Assembly: GCF_001956295.1 (NCBI RefSeq)
Contig: NZ_MRTD01000013.1
Span: 62,001 to 126,000 of the forward strand
DNA: 64,000 nt
Direction of reading: 5' to 3'
Source of the DNA: Paenibacillus sp. FSL A5-0031
Lineage (GTDB): Bacteria; Bacillota; Bacilli; Paenibacillales; Paenibacillaceae
This document shows, in pieces, positions 33,977 through 43,314 of the stretch; position 1 is the first letter of the stretch, and the number at the start of each line of letters is the position of its first letter. The position numbers and the translations under genes were made by a program. Under the pieces are notes generated by a model. That model saw only the letters and a program-made list of their open reading frames with translations, searched no databases and had not been told where the DNA came from.

Positions 33977-36169
33977 ATGAAAATTTCGCGCAAGAACTAT
34001 ATGTATGGTTCAATTATTATCATTATTTTAATCGCTATAGCCTATTTAAGCTTGTTTATTTTGAAAAATAAAATAAATGCAACAGATCATAACAACCCCA
34101 CATCACCAATGGCATCGGAGTATGTAAGCAAGGTGGATGGAAACTCTTTTTATGTATTGGAAAATGGACAATGGTCGAAAACATTTATTAAAGGAGTGAA
34201 CCTTGGAGCTGGGAAGCCAGGCGCTTTTCCCGGCGAGGTTGCCATTACATACGATGAATACTATAGATGGCTTGGCTATATTTCAGATATGCATGCAAAC
34301 ACGATCAGAGTGTACACGATACAGCGGCCGCAATTTTATAATGCCTTATTTGATTTTAATCAAAATGCAGTGAAAAATGGCAAGAAGCCTATTTATGTGT
34401 TTCATGGCGTTTGGGTTAATGAGAGCGATATAGCAACAATCGAAGATGCTTTTGGCAGCAATGACAAGATTCTAAATGATATGAATGTTACGGTTAAAGA
34501 TACGATTAATATTTTGCATGGCAATCATTATTTGCCAGTAAATAAAGGCCATGCGGACGGCAATTATACCTCGGATGTTTCGAAGTATGTCATTGGATGG
34601 ATTGTTGGTATTGAATGGGAGCCTTCGCTTGTCGTCAGCACGAATGAAAATAACGCAAAGCGCAACCATTATGATGGCAAATACCTTTATACCGTAGGCG
34701 CATCTCCGTTTGAGACCTTTCTCACTGAAGTAGGAGATAAGCTGATTGATTATGAAATGACAACCTATAACATGCAAAGCCCGGTTGCCTTTTCCAATTG
34801 GGTAACGACAGATCCGCTAAAACATCCTAACGAGCCTTATAAAAATGAAGACCTTGTAGAAGTAAACGTCGAGCATGTTAAATGGCATGACAGCTATAAA
34901 GCCGGCATGTTTGCCTCTTATCATGTTTACCCCTATTACCCCGATACGTTTAGCTATCAGACCGATTATATTCACTTTAAAGATGCCGAGGGAAAACCAA
35001 ATCCTTATTTGGCTTATTTAGAGGAAATTAAGAAGTTCCATTCCATGCCTGTTCTTATTTCGGAATTTGGCATTCCAGCCTCACGCGGCAAGGCGCATGA
35101 AAATAAAATTACAGGCTTTAATCAGGGCTTTATAGATGAACGTACGCAAGGCGATATGCTCATGAAAATGATGAAGGATATTCACGCTGCTAATTTAGCA
35201 GGGGGATTGGTTTTTTCGTGGCAGGATGAATGGTTTAAGCGAACGTGGAACAACAATGATTTGGATTTGCCTGATTCAAGGCCATACTGGCTTAATGCTC
35301 AAACGAATGAGCAGCATTTTGGTTTATTAGCGCTTGATCCTGGCAACGAAAAAAGCATCAGTTATATCGATGGTTCGTTCGATGATTGGGCAAATGATAC
35401 TCCCCTGTACGCTGACGATCATACCAAGCTATACGTAAAAAGTGATGAGGGATATGTCTATCTCATGATTGATGCTGAAGACTACGATTTTAATAAGGAC
35501 ACGTTGATCATACCGATCGATACGATAAAGGAACAAGGGAACAGAAGCTTCTCACAGCTTGGCTCCACATTTAGTAAGGATGCAGACTTCGTAGTGAAAA
35601 TTCATGGACCAACGGACTCGCATGTATTAGTAGATGCCTATTACGATAACTACTATTTTAGATATGCGGTTCAAACGAGCCTCATCGACAAGACCCCAGC
35701 CTTTCATCATAAGAACACGGGTATTTTTAACCCCATCAGGCTTAGTTTAAATAAAAGCTATGTAGTTCCGCAGCTGAACAAGGTCGTTCCTTTTGCAGGA
35801 TATGAGACGGGGCTGCTCCAATACGGAATAGGTAATCCGGATAACCCCGATTTTAATTCTTTAAGTGATTTTTATTATAAAGATGGAAAAGTGGAAATGA
35901 GAATTCCGTGGCAGCTGCTGAATGTGATGGACCCATCTCATAAATATGTCATTGATGATATGTTTGCTCGTGGAAAAATATCAAAGCTGAAGGTAGATGG
36001 AATAAGCTTTGGCATACAGCATATCAAGACGGGAAGCACGCCGGAAACGACGCAGCAGCCTATAGCAATGGAGGAATATAGCTGGAAGGAATGGGAGCAG
36101 CCGACTTTTCATGAACGATTGAAGCCTTCCTATTACATTTTGCAAAAAGGATTTCAAGCGATGAATTAA
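33977..36169 (+). CDS. Membrane-anchored TIM-barrel glycosidase-like protein (EPS operon, gene 1)
   Basis: A 730-residue protein held by one N-terminal helix (about 10-31) with the rest outside. A clan-A-like barrel (about 50-450) opens with WSKTFIKGVNLGAGKPGAFPGE and MHANTIRVYTIQRPQFYNAL. Likely catalytic residues are an acid/base in VGIEWEP (Glu213 or Glu215) and the nucleophile Glu363 in LISEFGIPAS. A C-terminal beta-sandwich (about 470-715) starts ISYIDGSFDDWAND, as in CBM9-like or DOMON-like modules. The start at 33977 has GGGGGG upstream; a GTG at 33935 is less likely. It heads an operon with a paralogue, a HEAT protein and a polysaccharide synthase, so it probably trims or transfers the nascent polymer. 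Family assignment (GH2/GH5/GH72-like) is uncertain. Confidence 0.7.
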   Translation: MKISRKNYMYGSIIIIILIAIAYLSLFILKNKINATDHNNPTSPMASEYVSKVDGNSFYVLENGQWSKTFIKGVNLGAGKPGAFPGEVAITYDEYYRWLGYISDMHANTIRVYTIQRPQFYNALFDFNQNAVKNGKKPIYVFHGVWVNESDIATIEDAFGSNDKILNDMNVTVKDTINILHGNHYLPVNKGHADGNYTSDVSKYVIGWIVGIEWEPSLVVSTNENNAKRNHYDGKYLYTVGASPFETFLTEVGDKLIDYEMTTYNMQSPVAFSNWVTTDPLKHPNEPYKNEDLVEVNVEHVKWHDSYKAGMFASYHVYPYYPDTFSYQTDYIHFKDAEGKPNPYLAYLEEIKKFHSMPVLISEFGIPASRGKAHENKITGFNQGFIDERTQGDMLMKMMKDIHAANLAGGLVFSWQDEWFKRTWNNNDLDLPDSRPYWLNAQTNEQHFGLLALDPGNEKSISYIDGSFDDWANDTPLYADDHTKLYVKSDEGYVYLMIDAEDYDFNKDTLIIPIDTIKEQGNRSFSQLGSTFSKDADFVVKIHGPTDSHVLVDAYYDNYYFRYAVQTSLIDKTPAFHHKNTGIFNPIRLSLNKSYVVPQLNKVVPFAGYETGLLQYGIGNPDNPDFNSLSDFYYKDGKVEMRIPWQLLNVMDPSHKYVIDDMFARGKISKLKVDGISFGIQHIKTGSTPETTQQPIAMEEYSWKEWEQPTFHERLKPSYYILQKGFQAMN

Positions 36170-36194
36170 TTCATATATAAAATGAGGAATACAA

Positions 36195-39100
36195 ATGAGA
36201 ACAAGAAATATGAAAGCTCGCTATATCATTTTAATAGCTTTATTAATTGGTTTATCGATTCCTTTCATCGTTTGGCTGCTTACACCAAGCAAAAACCTTG
36301 ATGTCGTTGTCATTAATAAAACCTTTCCGACTCAAGCATCTGAAACGAGCGGCATAAGGGATCTGGATTACAGCAAGCAGCGCGGGTTGTTTTGGATTAT
36401 GGATTATCTGCGCATAAATAACCCCGCGACGAATAAAGCGTATGACGCCACGAAGGACTATTATGGAAATTTCCTATCGAATGGGAAATTAACTGCTGTT
36501 CCTTTTGATAAACGAGCTAATGTGCCAGATCTGATCTATATTTCGGATGCGTACGGCACTGGCAATTCAAAGGTGAATGGTGTAGAACCAAAAGGGGTTT
36601 CAGGTCTGACGGTGGATGAGGTTAGTTTAATAGCTACCAGCTATGCTAAAGGGACAACGGTTATTGGCGAATACAATATTGCAGGCGAGCCTACTGCACC
36701 AAACGTATCCAAGGAGCTTGAAGCTATTTTTAACGTCGGCTTTAAGGGGTGGGCAGGCAAGTTTTTCTCGGAATTATCGTCGGCAGAAGATGTACCGAAC
36801 TGGATAAGAGCAACCTATGAGCAGCAATACGGGAAAAAGTGGAGCTTAACGGGAGCGGGAATCGTTATTGCGGGCAACAATAGAATCATCATATTGGAGC
36901 GCGGCAAAGATTTTACAGGACAATCGATCAGTCTATTCATGACTGAGGATCATGCTGGTATCTATCATACGGACACGATTGATTACTATAACTGGTTTGA
37001 AATCATTGAGCCAGCATACGATAAGTCGGTAATCGCATGGTATGACTTAAACGCTACAGAAGCAGGTCAGGAGCAATTAAAGGTCTTAGGGCTAAATACT
37101 AGATTCCCAGCAATCATTGCAAATAAATCCGGCAAAAAGAGCTCCTATTATTTTGCGGGAGATTTTAGTGATTATAAGGAACCGGAGAAGATTAAACGGT
37201 TTTGGGGTGCTTCTACGCTATACAAAATATTCAGTGTAAACAGCGAAGGGGATCATTCGTATTTTTATTGGCATTTTTATGTGCCGCTTATGTCCAAGCT
37301 GTTGAAGGAAACAAAGCCACTAGATGAAAGCATTACATTCCTGGCGAAAGCAGAGACAGCTTCAAATGGTACACAGCTCGTATCAAAAATAGTCAACAAT
37401 ACATTTTCCGTTTATGAAAACGGAGCTTGGAAGAGCATGTTCGTAAAAGGGATGAATATTGGCACAGCAATACCAGGTATACCTGCAGGAAGCTTCCCGG
37501 AGGATACGACTATTTATTCAGAGTGGCTTGAGAAGATTGGTCTAATGAACGCCAATACGATACGAGTATACACGTTGATGCCGTCAGGCTTTTATCGAGC
37601 GCTTGATATTTACAATACGAATCATCAAGATAAACCGCTGTATTTGCTTCAAAATATATCGCCGAGCAGTGAGCCGCCATCAGGCGACTTACTGAATCAA
37701 GAGTACAATGCAGCCTACAAACAAACGATTCAAGATACCATTAACGCAGTTCATGGGAATGCCAAGTTAAAAACAAAAGAGGGGATGAACTCCGATCTTT
37801 ACATGAATGATGTGTCAGGCTATATCCTTGGTTTTTTAGTTGACCCAGGCTTAACCCCTCAAAAGGTAAAGGCAACGGATCAAGCACATCCCTCTTACAA
37901 CTATAGTGGGGACTATGTTTCATCAAGCGTAGACGCAACGCCTACCGAGTCGTGGCTTGCTTCTCTATCGGATCTTATCTTTCAATATGAGCAAAGTAAT
38001 TACAACATGCAGCATCCAGCAGCGATTACCAGCATTCCAGAGCTAGACATTCTCGAACATGCTGCATCAAATCCAGAAACGCTCGATGACGCGGTTTCAG
38101 TGGATATTAATCATATTGTTATTTCTAGCAAAGTGATCAGCGGATTTTTTGGCGCGTACAATGTCTTTCCCGATCATCCGGCATTTATAGCTGGGGAAAC
38201 GAAGGAAGCAAAACCTGACTATGCAGGTTATAAGCAGTATTTGGATCGTTTTATGAGCACTCAAAAAAAGTATCCGGTACTTATTAGTGAATTTGGATTG
38301 TCTACAAGCCTAGGCTCATCGCAAATATCCGCTTCTGGCCATAAGGATGGTCAAAACAGCGAGGCGGAGCAAGGAGAAGGCATCGTTGCGATGATGAATA
38401 TCATAAAGGACAGCGGCAGTATGGGCGGGCTTGTTTACGAATGGGCGGATCAATGGGGAAAAAGCAGCCGGTTCACCTCTTCCCTGATGATCCCTTATGA
38501 GCATGGAAGCCTCTGGCAAAATGTCATTGATCCTGCTCAGCGATACGGTATTTTAGCGATGGAAGCACCTACGCCGACAGAGTATGCAATGACTTTGCGG
38601 GGAACAGATCCTCTGCGCACCATTTCTTATGCTGCTAACGAATCTTATTTCTATATAACAGCCGAATTCAGTGAACTGCCGAAGTTTGATCAGAAGAACA
38701 TTATGATCTATTTGGACACCGTTGACAGAAAAAATGGCGAATATATGCTGGCTCCTGACGTGAATGAAAACTGGTCTGGTGCAGAGTTTAATATCAGCAT
38801 TCAAAATACGAAGCATGCCGAATTACTCGTAATCCCGCAATATAATGCGAGCAAAGGCAGTTATTACACTTCCGTATCGTCTAACGGCATTTATGAGAAA
38901 ATGTTGCGTCAGCTCTCAAAAGCATACCAAACGCCCGAAGGTAAAAAGGTTCCCGCTGCTTATGAGGATGGATCAACCTTGAATGTTGGCAGCTTTGACA
39001 ACAGCAGCAGCCATTTTTATATTGAGGGCAAGACGCTGTATCTTAGAATTCCATGGGCGAGCTTGAACTTTACTGACCCGTCCAGCTTGCTCGTATTAGA

Positions 39101-39353
39101 CGATGAGAAGAAACAAGGGGCAATCGAGAACATAAGAGACAGCGCTGCTGTTCGAATGACGGATGGCATAGTCGCTTCACTCGTTATTATGGATAAAACA
39201 ACGCAGAAGGTCGATTATCAATTTCCCGAAAGCGTTACGTCATCCGGCTACCGAACCTTTACATGGAATACATGGACGAAACCCGAATACGTATCTCGCA
39301 ATAAGAAAAGCTACGACATGCTTAAACATCTTTTTGCGCAGGAGGATATATGA
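36195..39353 (+). CDS. Membrane-anchored large protein with degenerate glycosidase-like barrel (EPS operon, gene 2)
   Basis: A 1052-residue protein with an N-terminal membrane helix (about 10-29). An extra domain (about 35-375), which looks alpha/beta and perhaps amidotransferase-like, is absent from gene 1. Then comes a barrel clearly paralogous to gene 1: WKSMFVKGMNIGTAIPG, MNANTIRVYTLMPSGFYRAL, and the nucleophile Glu699 in LISEFGLSTSLG. At the acid/base position gene 1 has VGIEWEPSLV but this one has VDPGLTPQKV, so the acid/base Glu is missing. A C-terminal beta-sandwich follows. It lies 25 bp after gene 1 and overlaps gene 3 by 4 bp (ATGA). Likely a binding, scaffold or transferase version. 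Confidence 0.65.
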   Translation: MRTRNMKARYIILIALLIGLSIPFIVWLLTPSKNLDVVVINKTFPTQASETSGIRDLDYSKQRGLFWIMDYLRINNPATNKAYDATKDYYGNFLSNGKLTAVPFDKRANVPDLIYISDAYGTGNSKVNGVEPKGVSGLTVDEVSLIATSYAKGTTVIGEYNIAGEPTAPNVSKELEAIFNVGFKGWAGKFFSELSSAEDVPNWIRATYEQQYGKKWSLTGAGIVIAGNNRIIILERGKDFTGQSISLFMTEDHAGIYHTDTIDYYNWFEIIEPAYDKSVIAWYDLNATEAGQEQLKVLGLNTRFPAIIANKSGKKSSYYFAGDFSDYKEPEKIKRFWGASTLYKIFSVNSEGDHSYFYWHFYVPLMSKLLKETKPLDESITFLAKAETASNGTQLVSKIVNNTFSVYENGAWKSMFVKGMNIGTAIPGIPAGSFPEDTTIYSEWLEKIGLMNANTIRVYTLMPSGFYRALDIYNTNHQDKPLYLLQNISPSSEPPSGDLLNQEYNAAYKQTIQDTINAVHGNAKLKTKEGMNSDLYMNDVSGYILGFLVDPGLTPQKVKATDQAHPSYNYSGDYVSSSVDATPTESWLASLSDLIFQYEQSNYNMQHPAAITSIPELDILEHAASNPETLDDAVSVDINHIVISSKVISGFFGAYNVFPDHPAFIAGETKEAKPDYAGYKQYLDRFMSTQKKYPVLISEFGLSTSLGSSQISASGHKDGQNSEAEQGEGIVAMMNIIKDSGSMGGLVYEWADQWGKSSRFTSSLMIPYEHGSLWQNVIDPAQRYGILAMEAPTPTEYAMTLRGTDPLRTISYAANESYFYITAEFSELPKFDQKNIMIYLDTVDRKNGEYMLAPDVNENWSGAEFNISIQNTKHAELLVIPQYNASKGSYYTSVSSNGIYEKMLRQLSKAYQTPEGKKVPAAYEDGSTLNVGSFDNSSSHFYIEGKTLYLRIPWASLNFTDPSSLLVLDDEKKQGAIENIRDSAAVRMTDGIVASLVIMDKTTQKVDYQFPESVTSSGYRTFTWNTWTKPEYVSRNKKSYDMLKHLFAQEDI

Positions 39354-40399
39354 CAAAAGAAGCATTATATTTGCTGCTCATTTCATCAGCGTTATTTTCA
39401 TTTTTTTTCATATCGATTATCGTCATATGGTTTTTCCGCTACTTTAGCGAGTCCGCGACGAGCCAATTGAAGAAGCAGCTGGAAGAAGTATTCACATCCT
39501 ACTTCTATACTGAAAATAAAAATAAACGAACAATCGTGCAAAAACTGAATAAAATCGTCGGAAAAAGTGCTAGAAAAAAAGAGCTGTTCATTAATATCGT
39601 CATTAATCACGATGCTGATTTTATCCATACCCATCATGATCAGTTGATGAACATATACGAATTAACGGGAACGAAAGCTTTTCTGCTCAAAAGACTGCAA
39701 TCAAACAGCGTTCATATTCAGTCCTTAGCCTGTCGGCATCTAGGGGAATTGCAGCTCAGAGATACAACGGCATCTATCCTTACGCTTATTTCAAGCAAAA
39801 ATAATGATGTGATTTATAATATGATGCTGGCTCTTGCGAAGCTAGGTGATTTGGAGGGGCTAGTTCATGTTCTAACCTATGACTCCCAAAATATGAACTT
39901 GTCCCATAGAGCTATTATCGAAATTATTTCTGCTTTTGACGGCTCAAAGGAAGAGCTGTTTCGACAAACAATTGATAGAAGTGATGACTATATGAAGGGC
40001 ATTCTAATAAAAGCGGTTGCTGATTATAGTATTGAAGGCTTAAGCGAGCATTATATTAAATATTTGAATAGTGAGGATAAGAACCTTAGAATCGCATCGA
40101 TAAGAGCGCTGAGCGAGCTGAATAATCCAGATTATGAAGCTTCTATGCTAACCAAGCTTGATGATCATGATTGGGAGGTTAGAGCTGCTGCTGCTAAGGG
40201 CCTTGAGAAGATTGGGACTAAAAATAGTTTAGCGGATTTAGGGAAAACAACAGGCGACAGTGTGTGGTGGGTAAGACATCATGCCGCCAGTGCACTTGTT
40301 CTCATTCCTGGAGGTATTGCTTACGCTTCAAGGATCATCGATGGAGACGATAAATTTGCTCGGGATGCCGTGATTAGTGTGATCGAAATGACTTCCTAA
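39350..40399 (+). CDS. Membrane HEAT-repeat protein (EPS operon, gene 3)
   Basis: A 349-residue protein with one N-terminal membrane helix (about 6-30) and a cytoplasmic alpha-helical solenoid. Several HEAT units are visible, such as SLACRHLGELQLRDTTASIL, NMMLALAKLGDLEGL, IASIRALSELNNPDYEASML and VRAAAAKGLEKIGTKNSLADL, each an antiparallel helix pair of about 30 residues. It is translationally coupled to gene 2 through ATGA. HEAT solenoids bind proteins, so a scaffold joining the synthase to the membrane glycosidase-like proteins is a reasonable inference. It has no catalytic motif. Confidence 0.75.
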   Translation: MTKEALYLLLISSALFSFFFISIIVIWFFRYFSESATSQLKKQLEEVFTSYFYTENKNKRTIVQKLNKIVGKSARKKELFINIVINHDADFIHTHHDQLMNIYELTGTKAFLLKRLQSNSVHIQSLACRHLGELQLRDTTASILTLISSKNNDVIYNMMLALAKLGDLEGLVHVLTYDSQNMNLSHRAIIEIISAFDGSKEELFRQTIDRSDDYMKGILIKAVADYSIEGLSEHYIKYLNSEDKNLRIASIRALSELNNPDYEASMLTKLDDHDWEVRAAAAKGLEKIGTKNSLADLGKTTGDSVWWVRHHAASALVLIPGGIAYASRIIDGDDKFARDAVISVIEMTS

Positions 40400-40420
40400 T
40401 GACAACTTAGAAAAACGAGG

Positions 40421-41866
40421 ATGGTTTTTAACAACATGTATATTCTCAGAATGTTTATTATTTATTTCAGCGAGTTTTGTATGCTGTATACGATTGGGAT
40501 AAACATCTTTTATAATGGGCAAATGCTGATCGCTTCGCTAGATATGTTTAGTTATTTACGAAAAATGAAAGCTTCAGATTATAAAAGATACATTGATTCA
40601 AAAAATATGATTCCGATTTCTATCATTGTCCCTGCGTACAACGAAGAGAAAACGATAGTTGATAATATTAAATCGCTGCTCGCTTTAAATTATTTTGAGT
40701 ATGAGATTATTATTGTGAATGACGGCTCCACCGATTTCACAAAAGAAAAGATTATAAACGAGTTCAATTTAAAAAAGGTAAACCAACCCATTATGCAGAG
40801 CTTGCCTACGAATGAAGTAGCTGGCATTTACCGAAGCAATCAATACGAGCGATTAATATTTGTAGATAAATTAAACGGGGGCAAAGCGGACGCCCTTAAT
40901 GCGGGCATTAATGTGTCTGTCTATCCTATTTTTGCATGCATCGATGCCGATTCCATCTTAGAAAATGATGCCCTGATCAAGCTCACGATGTTATTTGTGG
41001 AAAATCCCGAAACGATTGCTGTTGGAGGGATCGTCAGAATTGCCAACGGCTCGATCATTAAAGACGGCAAGCTTATGGAGATGAATATTCCGAAAAGCAA
41101 TATGGCAAAATTTCAGATTATTGAGTATTTCAGAGCTTTCCTGACTGGCCGTACGAGCTTCAGCAAGCTTAATTCCATACTCATTATTTCCGGTGCATTC
41201 GGTGCGTTTAATAAAAGGGTCGTTATTGAGTGCGGCGGGTACAAAGTGAATACGATCGGTGAAGACATGGATATTATCGTTAGACTTCATAAGGCGATGA
41301 AAGATCAGAAGAGGAAGTACAAAATACAATTTCTAGCGGACCCGATTTGCTGGACGCAAGCTCCAGAAACAATGAAGGATCTAAGAAGCCAGCGGAGAAG
41401 GTGGCAAATTGGTCTTTTTGATACGCTGATAAGCTATAGGAGAATGCTCTTTAATCCGAAATACGGCAAGATTGGCATGGTGACACTGCCTTATTACTGG
41501 ATCTTTGAATTAATTGGTCCAATTGTTGAGGCACTTGGCTATATCTTTATCCCACTTGCCTATTTATTTGGCTTGCTTGCGTTTGACAGCTTTATTACTT
41601 TTTTTGTTATCGCGTTTTTACTCGGCACTACCTTATCAATGGGCAGCATCTTACTCGAGCAAATTACATTTCGCAAATACAGCTCGCTTAAAGAAACTTT
41701 GCTGCTTGTGCTGTTCGGCGTGTTGGAAAACCTAGGTTATCGTCAGCTTACTGTTCTGTTCCGTGTTGAAGGTATTTTTAATTTTAGAAGAGGCCGTCAT
41801 TCATGGGGAGCAATGAACAGAAAGAAATTTGTTTCAAGCAAAGAGAAAAAAGAGAACGATAAGTGA
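40421..41866 (+). CDS. Processive family 2 glycosyltransferase (EPS operon, gene 4)
   Basis: A 481-residue membrane synthase. An N-terminal helix (about 5-27) precedes a GT2 catalytic domain with ISIIVPAYNEEKTIVDNI, IIIVNDGSTD, the DxD in FACIDADSIL, GGYKVNTIGEDMDIIVRL (ED motif) and QRRRWQIG (QxxRW), the signature of processive synthases such as hyaluronan, PNAG and cellulose synthases. C-terminal helices (about 355-440) would make the translocation channel. The start is uncertain: ATG 40421 abuts AACGAGG, while ATG 40436 has better spacing. It follows gene 3 by 21 bp and a terminator follows it. The polymer is unknown. Confidence 0.85.
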   Translation: MVFNNMYILRMFIIYFSEFCMLYTIGINIFYNGQMLIASLDMFSYLRKMKASDYKRYIDSKNMIPISIIVPAYNEEKTIVDNIKSLLALNYFEYEIIIVNDGSTDFTKEKIINEFNLKKVNQPIMQSLPTNEVAGIYRSNQYERLIFVDKLNGGKADALNAGINVSVYPIFACIDADSILENDALIKLTMLFVENPETIAVGGIVRIANGSIIKDGKLMEMNIPKSNMAKFQIIEYFRAFLTGRTSFSKLNSILIISGAFGAFNKRVVIECGGYKVNTIGEDMDIIVRLHKAMKDQKRKYKIQFLADPICWTQAPETMKDLRSQRRRWQIGLFDTLISYRRMLFNPKYGKIGMVTLPYYWIFELIGPIVEALGYIFIPLAYLFGLLAFDSFITFFVIAFLLGTTLSMGSILLEQITFRKYSSLKETLLLVLFGVLENLGYRQLTVLFRVEGIFNFRRGRHSWGAMNRKKFVSSKEKKENDK

Positions 41867-41884
41867 TGCTGAAATGGCAATGGA

Positions 41885-41921
41885 AGAGTAGCTGCGTGCA
41901 GATGCGGATACTCTTTTTTTT
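41885..41921 (+). terminator. Terminator of the EPS operon
   Basis: AGAGTA (41885-41890) pairs with TACTCT (41909-41914), with an inner CTGC/GCAG stem, followed by eight T residues. Confidence 0.8.
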
Positions 41922-42181
41922 GCAATTGAACGATAGGAAATACTCCAAATAGGCAACCGCAATATGAAAAAGGATCAATTGGCTTAGAAACAATGAAAAC
42001 GCATACATGTCATTCTTGAATAGACCACTCTCTGAGGGGGTTTGGGCTTGTATGGGGGGCGAAAACCGATTGGTAAATCTTGCGGTTGCCGATAAATAGG
42101 CGATTTTTCAACAAAAATGACACATTTGAGAAGTTATCTGAATAGTCGCAGTAGTTGGCGAATTGATGTTTCCTCATAAAT

Positions 42182-42195
42182 ATAAAGCGCTATCA
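42182..42195 (+). promoter_or_regulatory. cre-like site 1 before the ABC importer
   Basis: ATAAAGCGCTATCA fits the CcpA cre pattern at 12 of 14 positions (the first two bases differ). Confidence 0.35.
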
Positions 42196-42251
42196 TTCGA
42201 TACGGGAAATGACATATTTACGAGAATTGTTATGTTCCGTATTGTTGTGAA

Positions 42252-42265
42252 TGTAAGCGATAGCA
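42252..42265 (+). promoter_or_regulatory. cre-like site 2 before the ABC importer
   Basis: TGTAAGCGATAGCA fits the cre pattern at 13 of 14 positions, about 70 bp before the permease start. Confidence 0.45.
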
Positions 42266-42333
42266 TTTCCGAAATTCCTGTCGCCAATCACCAAACAAAA
42301 GCAATTACAACGAAATGGGAAAGGAGTGATTTT

Positions 42334-43296
42334 ATGCAGGAAGCAAGTCCAATGAACGCACCAAATATGCTTCCGGAACCGACGAAAGAGAAGAGCAGAA
42401 TGTGGAAAAGACTCCTTCAAAATTGGGAATTGTATCTATTCATTGCACCCGCATTTTTCTACTTTCTAATCTTCTCTTACGGTCCGATGTACGGCATACA
42501 AATCGCATTTAAGAACTTCATACCAACGAAAGGGATTTTCGGAAGCCCTTGGGTCGGTTTCGACCATTTTGTCCGATTTTTTCATTCTTATTACTTTTGG
42601 GACTTGATATGGAACACGTTAAGTATTAGCCTGTATGAACTTGCTATTGGGTTTCCAATACCGATTATACTGGCGCTTGCCTTCAATGAGCTGAAGGGTG
42701 GTTCCTTCAAGAAGATGGCTCAGACCGTCACTTATGCGCCGCATTTCATTTCAGTCGTTGTTATGGCAGGCATGATCATTACGTTCTTGTCGCCTTCATC
42801 GGGAATAGTGACACATCTTATTGAGTGGCTTGGATTTGATGCTCCAGATTTCTTGACGGACCCGAAGTGGTTTAAGACGATGTACGTATTCTCTGGTGTT
42901 TGGCAAAGCGCAGGATGGGGAACAATCATATATTTGGCTGCGCTTTCAGGAGTAGACCCGGGTCTGCATGAGGCAGCCATTATAGACGGAGCTTCACGCT
43001 TCCAACGAGTGCTTCATATTAACATTCCGACGATTATCCCTACGATGACCATTCTTTTAATTCTGAACATGGGAAGCTTGCTTGGGGTTGGATTTGAGAA
43101 AATATTGCTGCTCCAAAACTCGCTTAACATGGGAGCATCCGATGTCATTTCAACCTTCGTATACCGATCAGGGCTTGTCGATGCCCAGTATAGCTTCTCG
43201 ACGGCGATCGGCCTGTTCAATTCCGTCATTAACGCCATTATTTTAGTGCTTGTCAATCAGATCGTAAGACGCACCAACGAAAACAGCCTGTGGTAG
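42334..43296 (+). CDS. ABC sugar importer permease, LplB/YtcP-type, first subunit
   Basis: A 320-residue inner-membrane permease with six helices. The family signature appears near the N-terminus (LFIAPAFFYFLIFSYGPMYGIQIAFKNF), and the EAA loop that contacts the ATPase is EAAIIDGASRFQRVLHINIP. It starts at ATG 42334, with AAAGGAGTGAT just upstream; the longer frame from 42163 would cover regulatory DNA and lacks a ribosome site. It forms an operon with a second permease (18 bp) and a binding lipoprotein. No ATPase gene is present, so a shared MsmX-like ATPase probably powers it. The substrate is likely a complex oligosaccharide. Confidence 0.92.
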   Translation: MQEASPMNAPNMLPEPTKEKSRMWKRLLQNWELYLFIAPAFFYFLIFSYGPMYGIQIAFKNFIPTKGIFGSPWVGFDHFVRFFHSYYFWDLIWNTLSISLYELAIGFPIPIILALAFNELKGGSFKKMAQTVTYAPHFISVVVMAGMIITFLSPSSGIVTHLIEWLGFDAPDFLTDPKWFKTMYVFSGVWQSAGWGTIIYLAALSGVDPGLHEAAIIDGASRFQRVLHINIPTIIPTMTILLILNMGSLLGVGFEKILLLQNSLNMGASDVISTFVYRSGLVDAQYSFSTAIGLFNSVINAIILVLVNQIVRRTNENSLW

Positions 43297-43314
43297 AAGA
43301 AGGGGGTATGACCG

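Larger units (their letters stand above)
41922..42333. other. Leader region of the ABC importer operon with two cre-like sites
   Basis: No gene is assigned, although the frame of the permease stays open upstream to 42163. It contains cre-like sequences at 42182 and 42252. No clear -35/-10 pair is identified. Confidence 0.45.

Noticed and set aside
42163..42333. N-terminal extension of the first ABC permease
   Set aside because: It covers two cre-like sites and lacks a ribosome site; ATG 42334 has AAAGGAG and matches the family start.
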